From contig DASSZD010000043.1 of assembly GCA_035702985.1 (NCBI GenBank), forward strand, positions 1 to 23,702: 23,702 bases of DNA. The letters are read 5' to 3'. Below are positions 15,794 to 22,288 of the stretch, in pieces (position 1 is the stretch's first letter; the number at the start of each line of letters is the position of its first letter). Made by a program: the position numbers and the translations under genes. Below the pieces are notes generated by a model. The model did no database searches. It was not told where the DNA came from and worked only from the letters and a program-made list of their open reading frames with translations. The stretch is from JAKAXG01 sp035702985 (lineage in GTDB: Bacteria; Actinomycetota; Acidimicrobiia; Acidimicrobiales; Palsa-688).

Positions 15794-16603
15794 CTACAGC
15801 AGGTGCGGGACGCTACGGATCGCCGTGTACAGCGCGATCACCACGAGTAGAGCGGTGAAGGCCCTGCTCAGCACCGCCGGGTTCACCCTGGAGGCCACCC
15901 GGTTGCCCAGAACACTGCCGGCGATGGCCGCGACGGTGAAGACCGCCAGGAGCGACCAGTCGAGATGGGTGTGACCTCCCAGCCGGACGGCCAGGGCCGC
16001 AGCACTGTTGATGGCTATGACCAGCAGGGACGTGCCGACGGCGACAGGCATGGTGAAGCCGAGCGCCAGCACCAGCGCCGGTACGATCACGAACCCGCCG
16101 CCTACGCCGAAGAACCCGGTGAGCAGACCGACTCCGCTCGCCGCCGCCACGATCCGCAGGAGGGATCCGGTCCGGGTCGCCCTCAGCGTGGCGGTGACCC
16201 CGCCGGCACGGTCGGCCTCCCCGTCGGGGACCACCGGGACGGCGGCCGTCCCTCGACGACGGTGCATGGCAACGGCAGCTACCACCATCAGGCCGGCGAA
16301 GGCAGTGAGCAGCACATTCGGGCTCACCCCGGACGACAGTCGGGTCCCCACGTACGAGCCGGCAACACCCAGCAGACCGAACGTGACACCGGGGCCCAGG
16401 CGCACGCGCCCGGCGAGGTAGTGCGAGACCGTCCCGGCCAGGGCGGTGATGCCGACGATCAGCAGCGACCCCGTCGTGGCGGAGCGGGGGCTCTGGCCGA
16501 GCAGGTACACCAGAGCGGGCACTGTGAGGATCGACCCGCCCCCACCCAGGGCGCCCAGGCTCAGCCCGATGAGAGCGCCGACGGCGACCCCGATGATCAA
16601 CAT
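15794..16603 (-). CDS. TauE/SafE-family sulfite/organosulfur exporter
   Basis: This 269-residue membrane permease has the two-repeat TauE/SafE architecture. The first half starts MLIIGVAVGALIGLSLGALGGGGSILTVPALVYLLG, and the second contains LTGFFGVGGGFVIVPALVLALGF, the paired G-x-G-G-G-x-[IV]-x-[VT]-P-x-L signatures. Each repeat has about four helices with a basic cytoplasmic linker between them. ATG 16603 follows AGGGG by 5 bases and begins exactly at the first helix; the upstream frame is not protein-like. It is the last gene of the rhodanese / persulfide dioxygenase operon, so export of the sulfite or thiosulfate made by the upstream enzymes is the likely role. Confidence 0.9.
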   Translation of the reverse strand: MLIIGVAVGALIGLSLGALGGGGSILTVPALVYLLGQSPRSATTGSLLIVGITALAGTVSHYLAGRVRLGPGVTFGLLGVAGSYVGTRLSSGVSPNVLLTAFAGLMVVAAVAMHRRRGTAAVPVVPDGEADRAGGVTATLRATRTGSLLRIVAAASGVGLLTGFFGVGGGFVIVPALVLALGFTMPVAVGTSLLVIAINSAAALAVRLGGHTHLDWSLLAVFTVAAIAGSVLGNRVASRVNPAVLSRAFTALLVVIALYTAIRSVPHLL

Positions 16604-16611
16604 GGTGGCCC

Positions 16612-16734
16612 CTACCGGGCCTGGAGGCCCCGGATGCCCGGTCGCGCCGCCACCAGGGCCCACCGCCCTGCGGTCGGGCTGGCGGGATCGGCGACACGGG
16701 GGCCGACGGCCGGCACCCGCCATCCGGCACTCAT
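16612..16734 (-). CDS. Possible 40-residue ORF coupling the dioxygenase and exporter genes
   Basis: An ATG at 16734 overlaps the TGA of the persulfide dioxygenase (ATGA). It opens 40 codons ending in TAG at 16612, and that TAG merges with the AGGGG ribosome site of the TauE gene. The peptide (starting MSAGWRVPAVGPRVADP) has no recognisable domain and no membrane helix. Its exact fit between two operon genes suggests translation, but a G/C-rich frame may stay open by chance, so I rate it low. Confidence 0.3.
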   Translation of the reverse strand: MSAGWRVPAVGPRVADPASPTAGRWALVAARPGIRGLQAR

Positions 16735-18098
16735 GCCGCCACCTGCTCCGCGACCACCGGCAGACCGGCCCCGCGGGCGTTGTCGAACTCGTCGTCGACC
16801 GCCACCACCGTCCGTCCCTCGCGGGCCAGCACGGCGGCGGCCAGGGACGCTCGGTACCCGGACCGGCAGTGCACCCACACCTCGCCCTCGGGAATCTCGC
16901 CGAGCCGGTCCAGCAGGTCGTGGAGGGGGATGTGGACGGCGCCGGCGATGTGATCTTCGGCCCACTCGAGGCGGCGCCGGACGTCCAGGACCACCACCTC
17001 AGGCACGCCCGCCGCGGCCAGATCGGCGAATCCGGCCCTCCGGTACCTGGCCAGGGTGGCACCCCCGGACCAGTCCCGGGGTTCTCCGGTGGCGGACGCC
17101 GCAGGACGGTCGATGCCGATCCGGGCGAGCTCGCGTTGGGCCTCGGCGACCTGCTCGGGGCTCTCGCCGAGCAGGGTTACCGGGGTACCCCAGGGGATCA
17201 TCCAGCCGAGGTAGGTGGCGAAGCTGCCGTCCAGGCCGAAGTTGAGGCTGCCGGCCAGGTGCCCGGCGGCGAACGCGGTGCGGTTCCTCAGATCGACGAC
17301 CCACTCGCCGGCGTCGATCCGGCGGCGGAGCTCCGCCGCATCGGCGACCGTCGGGCTGGTCAGGTCGGCGGCCGACGGTCCAGCCAGGTTGGCCGCGCCC
17401 ATATGGGCGTAATAGGCCGGCCAGGCGTCCAGACCGGCCAGCAGTGCCGCCACGTATTCGTCCTCGGCCAAGCGCAGCGCCGGATTCCCGGACTTCTCCT
17501 GGGCGATGGTCGACGCCGTCCCCTCCGCTTGGGTGGAGGAGCAGAAGCTGCCGAACCCGTGGGTCGGAAAGACGCCGGCGGTCCCCGGCAACTCGGCTGC
17601 CAGCCGCTTGGCCGAGGCGTACTGGTGGTGGGCCAGGGTGTCGGTGTGGGTGGGGCCCAGCAGGTCGGGGCGGCCTGTTGACCCGTACAGGAGTGACCCG
17701 CCGGTGAAGACCCCGACCACCTCGCCGTCGGCCTCCAGAGCATAGGAAAGGTGGGTGTAGGTGTGTCCCGGGGTGGAGATCACCCGGACCCTCAGGGCCT
17801 CCGTGACCTCGACCACGTCGCCGTCTCTGACCGGTACCCGGCTGAAGTCAACCGGGTCGTCGGCGTTGACGTGATAGGCCGAACCGGTCATGTCTGCCAG
17901 GGCCAGGCCGCCGGTTACGTAATCGTTGTGCATGTGGGTCTCGAAGACGTGCGTGACGCGGACCCCCAGGGACCCGGCCAGGGCGAGCACCCGGTCGACG
18001 TCGCGCTGCGGGTCGATCACGAACGCCACCACCCCGTCGTGGACGAGGTAGCTGCGGTCGCCGAGAGTCGGCGTGTCAATGGCGATGATCTCGTACAT
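16731..18098 (-). CDS. Persulfide dioxygenase-rhodanese fusion (ETHE1/CstB/Blh-like)
   Basis: This 455-residue enzyme has an N-terminal MBL fold of the ETHE1 type and two rhodanese domains. The metal motif is FETH55MH57ND59Y60, followed by STPGHTYTH and GGSLLYGSTGRPDLLG. These provide the two His and one Asp ligands of the mononuclear iron site that oxidises glutathione- or other low-molecular-weight persulfide to sulfite. The first rhodanese domain (~260-330) keeps the fold (VVDLRNRTAFAAGHLAGS) but has no catalytic Cys. The second (~370-445) has Cys411 in HCRSGYRAS. ATG 18098 follows AGGAGG by 10 bases, and the upstream rhodanese stop lies in that ribosome site. The role, persulfide detoxification linked to sulfur transfer, is strongly supported by gene order. 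Confidence 0.92.
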   Translation of the reverse strand: MYEIIAIDTPTLGDRSYLVHDGVVAFVIDPQRDVDRVLALAGSLGVRVTHVFETHMHNDYVTGGLALADMTGSAYHVNADDPVDFSRVPVRDGDVVEVTEALRVRVISTPGHTYTHLSYALEADGEVVGVFTGGSLLYGSTGRPDLLGPTHTDTLAHHQYASAKRLAAELPGTAGVFPTHGFGSFCSSTQAEGTASTIAQEKSGNPALRLAEDEYVAALLAGLDAWPAYYAHMGAANLAGPSAADLTSPTVADAAELRRRIDAGEWVVDLRNRTAFAAGHLAGSLNFGLDGSFATYLGWMIPWGTPVTLLGESPEQVAEAQRELARIGIDRPAASATGEPRDWSGGATLARYRRAGFADLAAAGVPEVVVLDVRRRLEWAEDHIAGAVHIPLHDLLDRLGEIPEGEVWVHCRSGYRASLAAAVLAREGRTVVAVDDEFDNARGAGLPVVAEQVAA

Positions 18099-18112
18099 CG
18101 ATCGTCGTCCTC

Positions 18113-18439
18113 CTACGCCGCGTTCTCACGGCTGCCCGGTACCACCGGGAAGCCCGCCTGGGCCCATTCCGCCGTGCCGCCCGCCACCGAGCGGGCATCG
18201 ATGCCCGCTCGGGCCAGCCACAGGGCTGCGGTGCGGCTGCGGTTGCCGCTCGCACAGATCACGTAGACCGGTCGACCGGTCGGCAGGTCCGGCGCGGCTT
18301 GCGCCACCGACCCCAACGGCACGAGCCTGGCGCCGGGCACGTGGCCCGCCATGTACTCGAAGGGCTCTCGCACGTCTATCACGTGGGCGCCGTCGGCATG
18401 TGCTGCGGCGAACGTGCGAACGTCAACTTCTCGAACCAC
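18113..18439 (-). CDS. Single-domain rhodanese (sulfurtransferase)
   Basis: This 108-residue cytoplasmic sulfurtransferase has the full rhodanese fold: VIDVREPFEYMAGHVPGA (CH2A motif) and the active-site loop C62ASGNRS after VYVI. It ends in GGTAEWAQAGFPVV (CH2B). A six-residue loop suits sulfane-sulfur donors such as thiosulfate or persulfide. GTG 18439 has GGGAGG 6 bases upstream. It is the first gene of the operon and would move sulfur between carriers and the downstream dioxygenase-rhodanese fusion. Two CsoR/CstR-type palindromes lie in the 104-base leader. Confidence 0.92.
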   Translation of the reverse strand: MVREVDVRTFAAAHADGAHVIDVREPFEYMAGHVPGARLVPLGSVAQAAPDLPTGRPVYVICASGNRSRTAALWLARAGIDARSVAGGTAEWAQAGFPVVPGSRENAA

Positions 18440-18464
18440 GAATAACCTCCCGTCGGGTCCGGCC

Positions 18465-18482
18465 GATACCCCCCTGGGTATC
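18465..18482. promoter_or_regulatory. CsoR/CstR-type operator, site 1
   Basis: GATACCC (18465-18471) and GGGTATC (18476-18482) are perfect inverted arms around CCCT, 26 bases before the rhodanese start. ATACCC...GGGTAT is the recognised form of CsoR/CstR/RcnR-family operators. On the minus strand a TAGATA -10-like box (18484-18479) overlaps the outer arm, so a bound repressor would cover the promoter. The -35 box is unclear. Confidence 0.6.
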
Positions 18483-18521
18483 TATGAAGACCCAACGCCG
18501 GAAACCGGACGTCCTATTCCT

Positions 18522-18537
18522 ATACCCCCAGGGGTAT
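18522..18537. promoter_or_regulatory. CsoR/CstR-type operator, site 2
   Basis: ATACCCC (18522-18528), CA, GGGGTAT (18531-18537) is a perfect 7-bp-arm palindrome. It is 56 bp centre-to-centre from site 1 and begins just past the HxlR-SCP2 stop codon. A 2-base loop makes it a poor RNA hairpin, so an operator is more likely than a terminator. A pair of such sites before a sulfur operon is also described for the Staphylococcus cst locus controlled by CstR. Confidence 0.62.
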
Positions 18538-18543
18538 GTAGAG

Positions 18544-19269
18544 CTACGGAGCCGACCCTCGAGGACCGGGCCCGTGCGGGGCGGGCAGGTACTCAGGCGC
18601 CCGCGGAACGGAGGCGAACCTGGACGGCGTGAACCACTCCGGCACAGCCCGGCGCAGGGTGGCGGGGCCGTGCAGAGCCATGGCGCCGGAGCCGACGGCA
18701 TCGGACCAGCTGAGATCGCCTCGCCAGATCCGGGTCATGCACCGGAGGTCGACGGTGACGGTAACGCTGACCTCGTGGCCGGGGTCCGTGTCGCATACGT
18801 CGACTTCGGCGTCGGTGATGACCAGCCACCACCGCTGGGACCGGGCGGCCACGTCGGGGAACTGGAAGTGCAGGACGGTGCGCCCTCTCGGCACGGAAGC
18901 ACGGTCGACGTATCTGTGCATGTCCCATAACAACAGGCTGGGATCGAGGTCCTCTTCGCCGAGATTCCCGATCCAGCGCACACCCCAGGCGCCGAGAGCC
19001 TCGACTATGGGTTGCAGTTCCTCACCGGCCGGCGTCAGGACATACTGCACTTCGCTCCCGTCGACCTGACGCTCGACGAGCCCGGCCCGGGTCAGCTGGC
19101 TGAGCCGCTTGGACAGCAGCGTGGGCGACATCCGGGGAAGCCCGCGCCGCAGATCGTTGAAGCGGTGGCTGCCCGTCACCAGCTCCCGGACCACCAGCAT
19201 GGTCCAGCGCTCGTCCAGCAGCTCCATGGCTTTCGAGACTGGGCAGAACTGATGGTAGGACGACCCCAC
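18544..19269 (-). CDS. HxlR-family regulator fused to SCP2-like lipid-binding domain
   Basis: This 241-residue transcription factor has two parts. Residues 1-105 are an HxlR winged helix: FC9PVSKAMELLDERWTMLVVREL with the conserved sensor-type Cys9, then FNDLRRGLPRMSPTLLSKRL as the recognition region and VQYVLTPAGEELQPIV as the wing. Residues ~120-225 resemble the SCP2 sterol-carrier fold (RWWLVITDAEVDVCDTDPG, VTVTVDLRCMTRIWRGD, GAMALHGPATLRRAVPEW), which would hold a hydrophobic ligand. GTG 19269 has GGGAGG upstream (19280-19285). It is divergent from the methyltransferase, with a GTACA-N5-TGTAC palindrome between them, so autoregulation and control of that gene are likely. The ligand is unknown. 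Confidence 0.9.
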   Translation of the reverse strand: MGSSYHQFCPVSKAMELLDERWTMLVVRELVTGSHRFNDLRRGLPRMSPTLLSKRLSQLTRAGLVERQVDGSEVQYVLTPAGEELQPIVEALGAWGVRWIGNLGEEDLDPSLLLWDMHRYVDRASVPRGRTVLHFQFPDVAARSQRWWLVITDAEVDVCDTDPGHEVSVTVTVDLRCMTRIWRGDLSWSDAVGSGAMALHGPATLRRAVPEWFTPSRFASVPRAPEYLPAPHGPGPRGSAP

Positions 19270-19298
19270 CCCACGGACCTCCCGGGCTGCTGCAGCTG

Positions 19299-19313
19299 GT
19301 ACAGAGATTGTAC
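19299..19313. promoter_or_regulatory. GTACA-N5-TGTAC palindrome, probable HxlR-SCP2 operator
   Basis: GTACA (19299-19303) and TGTAC (19309-19313) are perfect inverted arms around 5 bases. The form resembles HxlR/DUF24-family boxes (TAC-type arms around a 5-base centre). Its right half contains TACAAT on the minus strand (19312-19307), an excellent -10 box for the HxlR-SCP2 gene, so binding would repress that promoter. Confidence 0.5.
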
Positions 19314-19375
19314 TAGCCGGGGGGCCCCGCCGTCTCTACCCTCCCGGGTGGAACCGACAGCCCCGCCGCCCAGGG

Positions 19376-19409
19376 GCGTCGAACAGGCAAATGCGTCGAA
19401 CAGGCAAAT
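19376..19409 (+). repeat. Perfect tandem duplication of 17 bp upstream of the methyltransferase
   Basis: GCGTCGAACAGGCAAAT occurs twice head to tail (19376-19392 and 19393-19409) without a mismatch. Each copy ends so that the next base completes an ATG (19391, 19408). It lies 20 bases before the chosen methyltransferase start, in the untranslated leader, and looks like a recent slippage duplication. Confidence 0.8.
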
Positions 19410-19429
19410 GGGAAGAGAGGGAGCGCGAG

Positions 19430-20275
19430 ATGACTGCTGTGGAAGAAGTCGCGGGTGCCGACCGGGCCCTGAAGGCCAGACACCGGGCCATGTGGGCGCT
19501 GGGCGACTATCCCCGGGTCGCGGCCGACGTCATTCCCGACCTGGGGACGGTGCTGGTGGAGGCCTGTGCGATCGGAGCCGGGCAGCGCGTGCTCGACGTG
19601 GCGGCAGGATCGGGCAACGTGGCGATCCCCGCGGCAGCGGCCGGGGCCCAGGTGGTGGCCAGCGACCTGACCCCGGAGCTGCTCCAGGCCGGACGCGACC
19701 AGGCTGCCCGGCTCGGGGTGACACTCGAATGGCGGGAGGCCGACGCCGAGGCCCTGCCGTTCGGAGACGGCGAGTTCGATGTGGTGGTCTCCTGCGTAGG
19801 AGTGATGTTCGCCCCCCGCCATCAGGTCTGCGCAGATGAACTGCTGCGGGTGTGCCGCCCCGGTGGCACCGTGGGGTTGATCAGCTGGACACCTGAGGGA
19901 TTCATCGGCGAGATGTTCACCACCATGCGGCCCTACTCCCCTCCTCCGCCGCCGGGCGCCCAGCCACCCCCTCTGTGGGGCTCGGAGAGCCATCTGCTCG
20001 GCCTGTTCGGTGACCGGGTCGAGGAGGTGACGACCCGTCGCCATGCGGTGACCGTGGACCGGTTCGCCACCCCCGAGGAGTTCCGGGACTACTTCAAGAA
20101 CTGCTACGGCCCGACCGTGGCCGCCTACCGGGCCATCGGCGCCGACGCCGAGCGGGTCGCCGCCCTCGACCGGGACCTGGACCAGTTGGCCCGCCGCCAC
20201 GACCGGGGAGACGGGGCGACGGTCATGGACTGGGAGTATCTCCTGGCGACGGCCCGGAAGCGCCCGGTCGGCTGA
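19430..20275 (+). CDS. Class I SAM-dependent methyltransferase
   Basis: This 281-residue cytoplasmic methyltransferase of the UbiE/Methyltransf_11/25 type has motif I VLDVAAGSGN (residues 54-63), the acidic loop after strand 2 (VVASDLTPELL), motif with ADAEALPFGDGEFDVVVS, and LLRVCRPGGTVGLISW as motif III. A Pro-rich insertion, SPPPPPGAQPPPLWG, lies in the C-terminal half, where the substrate-binding cap is expected. ATG 19430 follows GAGAGGGAG (19415-19423), whereas the in-frame ATG 19391 lies within a tandem duplication, so I choose 19430. It is divergent from the HxlR-SCP2 regulator, which suggests a hydrophobic substrate or inducer, but the acceptor is not identifiable. Confidence 0.9.
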   Translation: MTAVEEVAGADRALKARHRAMWALGDYPRVAADVIPDLGTVLVEACAIGAGQRVLDVAAGSGNVAIPAAAAGAQVVASDLTPELLQAGRDQAARLGVTLEWREADAEALPFGDGEFDVVVSCVGVMFAPRHQVCADELLRVCRPGGTVGLISWTPEGFIGEMFTTMRPYSPPPPPGAQPPPLWGSESHLLGLFGDRVEEVTTRRHAVTVDRFATPEEFRDYFKNCYGPTVAAYRAIGADAERVAALDRDLDQLARRHDRGDGATVMDWEYLLATARKRPVG

Positions 20276-20309
20276 GCCCCGGCCGGCGTCGTGGGCCGCG
20301 CCCGCTGCG

Positions 20310-20837
20310 TCAGGTGATGACCACCGTATAGCCGTCGATCTCGGTCAGGCGGTCGGAGGCGGGCCGGCCCGGCAGGTCGCGGCCGAGATCGTCGCGACGG
20401 ACCTCACCGATCCACTGGTCGTGCTGGTACTCGTGGTTGATCAGCGCGATCAGCAGGTTACGCCCGACAACTCGGAGCTGGCTGGGAGCGCCCACCCGGC
20501 CCTCGTCGATGTCGCGCAGGCGAACGCGGACCCGCTCGGCGACGGCGGCCCGGTAACGGGCGATCCGGTCCGGGCTCGGCAGGGCTCCCCGCTGCGCTTC
20601 GGGGGTGGCGGAGTCCATCAAGGGCTCGACGCCGGCGTCCGGGCTGGGCTCGGCCGCCGTCAGGTTGCGGACCATGAAGTGGGCCACTGCGGCCTGGTGG
20701 CCCAGGTGCCACCCGATGGGGCTGAAATCCGGGCGGGGGCGCCACCCCACCATCTCATCCGGCAGGTCCCGCCAGAGCGATTCGGTGTAGGCCAGCGCCC
20801 GGTCGTACTCGTCCAACAACTCGGCTATCTCGAACAT
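20310..20837 (-). CDS. DinB-family metalloprotein (EgtB N-terminal-like)
   Basis: This 175-residue four-helix DinB/DUF664 protein has a metal triad consisting of His44 or His47 (IGWHLGHQAAVAHF) and His135 and His139 in LINHEYQHDQWIGEV. The GWHLGH plus HxxxH spacing resembles the iron-binding DinB_2 domain of ergothioneine synthase EgtB (HX3H near residue 135), but the FGE-sulfatase domain that completes EgtB is absent. Thiol-S-transferase activity with mycothiol or bacillithiol is known for other DinB members. ATG 20837 comes 7 bases after the amine oxidase stop, so the two are one operon. No strong ribosome site is visible, which fits coupling. The exact reaction is unknown. Confidence 0.87.
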   Translation of the reverse strand: MFEIAELLDEYDRALAYTESLWRDLPDEMVGWRPRPDFSPIGWHLGHQAAVAHFMVRNLTAAEPSPDAGVEPLMDSATPEAQRGALPSPDRIARYRAAVAERVRVRLRDIDEGRVGAPSQLRVVGRNLLIALINHEYQHDQWIGEVRRDDLGRDLPGRPASDRLTEIDGYTVVIT

Positions 20838-20844
20838 GGTCTGA

Positions 20845-21999
20845 TCACCCGGCCTTTCCGGTCTGCGCCGCCCGGGTGCCCGGCGGCGGGGACTGTCCGA
20901 ACTCTCTGAGCACGGCGGAGGCGGTCCGCTCGGCTGCTTCCAGCGCCCCCTCCACATGGCCGGGATACCCGGCGGCGGTCTCGGTCGAAGCCCAGTGCAC
21001 CCGGCCCTGAAGGGTCGGTCCCTGGTAGAGCGGGTGCCCGAACAGCTGGAAGGCGCCCGAAGGGCTCACCCCCGGGGGAGATGTCCAGCGCTCACGCGAC
21101 CAGTCCGCCACGACCACCTCCGTCGGAGCGGCCGCAGACGGCCCGAACAGCCGCACGAGTTGGTCGACCACCTGCTCGGCTCGAAGACCGGAGGCGTTCG
21201 GCGCCGACGGCCCGAAGACGTGCGGCGCCGCCGGCCCGGAGGCGTTCGGCGCCGACGACCCGAAGCCGAAGAGGGCCGCCGGGTCATCTCCTTCGGGACC
21301 GGACAGATCATGGATCTCCCGCAGAGGGCCAACTTCGCTGAAGACGGCGCCGGACAGCCCGGCGTCTCTCCAGAAGGGGTCCCGATACACGGCCACGACC
21401 TTGACCGTGGACCCCATCCAGATCGGGGTCAGCCGGGCCAGACCCTGCACCTCGGGCGGGAGGGCCGGCTGGAAGGCCACCGTCTCCGCGACCAGCGCCG
21501 GCGGAGCGGCTACCACCACCTGCCGGGCGGCGAGCTCGCAGCCGGCAGCCACCACCCGGGCGCCGCCGGCGTCGACCGATACGGAGCTGACGGGCGAGCG
21601 GGTCCGGACGGAGCCGGGGGGCAGTCCAGAAGCCAGAGCATCCGTCACGCTTTGCGCCCCGCGCGTGTACCGGTAGGCCGCTACGTCGATCGGGTTGCCG
21701 TCCAGTCGCCGCGGCCCGCCTTCGGCGTCGTACAGGGCGTCGCCGGCGATGTGCTGGGCGTGGAATGCGATACCTGACTCGGCCACCAACCGCTGGACCC
21801 GCTCCTCGCCGGGCCAGAACCATGACGCTCCCAGATCCAGCGGTCCCTGCTCGGACCCGATCGTGTGCAGCCGTCCGCCGATCCGGTCCCGGGCATCCAG
21901 ACACACCACGTCGAGGCCGTGATCGGTGAGGGCGGCGGTCACGGCCAGCCCGGAGACGCCGGCTCCGATCACCACCACGTCGCAATCGATCGCCGTCAT
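20845..21999 (-). CDS. FAD-dependent amine oxidase (flavin monoamine oxidase family)
   Basis: This 384-residue flavoenzyme begins with the dinucleotide-binding VVVIGAGVSGLAVTAAL and CLDARDRIGGRLHTI, the amine-oxidase FAD signature. It ends with VHWASTETAAGYPGHVEGALEAA, the second flavin-binding motif typical of monoamine/polyamine oxidases. ATG 21999 directly precedes the FAD motif. The frame extends upstream to 22692 but that part is not protein-like. At 384 residues it is a little shorter than the ~430-450 usual for the family, in spite of a 32-residue tandem repeat insertion (246-277). The DinB gene follows on the same strand. The amine substrate is unknown. Confidence 0.88.
   Translation of the reverse strand: MTAIDCDVVVIGAGVSGLAVTAALTDHGLDVVCLDARDRIGGRLHTIGSEQGPLDLGASWFWPGEERVQRLVAESGIAFHAQHIAGDALYDAEGGPRRLDGNPIDVAAYRYTRGAQSVTDALASGLPPGSVRTRSPVSSVSVDAGGARVVAAGCELAARQVVVAAPPALVAETVAFQPALPPEVQGLARLTPIWMGSTVKVVAVYRDPFWRDAGLSGAVFSEVGPLREIHDLSGPEGDDPAALFGFGSSAPNASGPAAPHVFGPSAPNASGLRAEQVVDQLVRLFGPSAAAPTEVVVADWSRERWTSPPGVSPSGAFQLFGHPLYQGPTLQGRVHWASTETAAGYPGHVEGALEAAERTASAVLREFGQSPPPGTRAAQTGKAG
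21169..21264 (-). repeat. In-frame 24-bp (8-residue) tandem repeat inside the amine oxidase gene
   Basis: Four consecutive 24-bp units encode residues 246-277. Units at 21241-21264 and 21193-21216 differ by one base, the unit between them matches at 20 of 24, and the fourth (21169-21192) has diverged. Units 1 and 3 read FGxSAPNA, and units 2 and 4 begin SG and end in V. It looks like a replication-slippage expansion in a surface loop. Confidence 0.85.
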
Positions 22000-22288
22000 C
22001 GGTCGGCCCCGCTTCCGGTGCGCCCCTCTGGGCACCAGGAGGATCGGGGGTGGCTCGGACCCGTCGCCTGCATCCCCCAAGTATCGGTCGAGGCGGTCCC
22101 TTTCGGGCGGCACCGTGGCAGCCTGCCCCTCTTCGGCCGTTCGGCTCTCGTCGGGCCGGCACCGCAGTGGTGACGACCGGTGACGTTCGCCTCTATGGAC
22201 GCGCCGGGTCCCAGATGCACCCTTGGTCCGCAGAAGGCGAGGATCGCGGTATCCCCGGACATGAACGAACCAGGAGCGTAAGGGCGTC
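22000..22288. other. Divergent intergenic region, no clear element
   Basis: These 289 bases separate the amine oxidase start from the unknown 170-residue gene and should hold both promoters. I see no convincing -35/-10 pair, palindrome or small gene. Long frames cross it on both strands, but their Arg/Pro/Gly/Ser-rich products are shadows of GC-rich DNA. Confidence 0.4.

Noticed and set aside
17186..17197. TACCCCAGGGGA, similar to a CsoR-type operator
   Set aside because: It lies in the middle of the persulfide dioxygenase coding sequence and is explained by the codons for PWGTP. The arms do not extend to ATACCC/GGGTAT.
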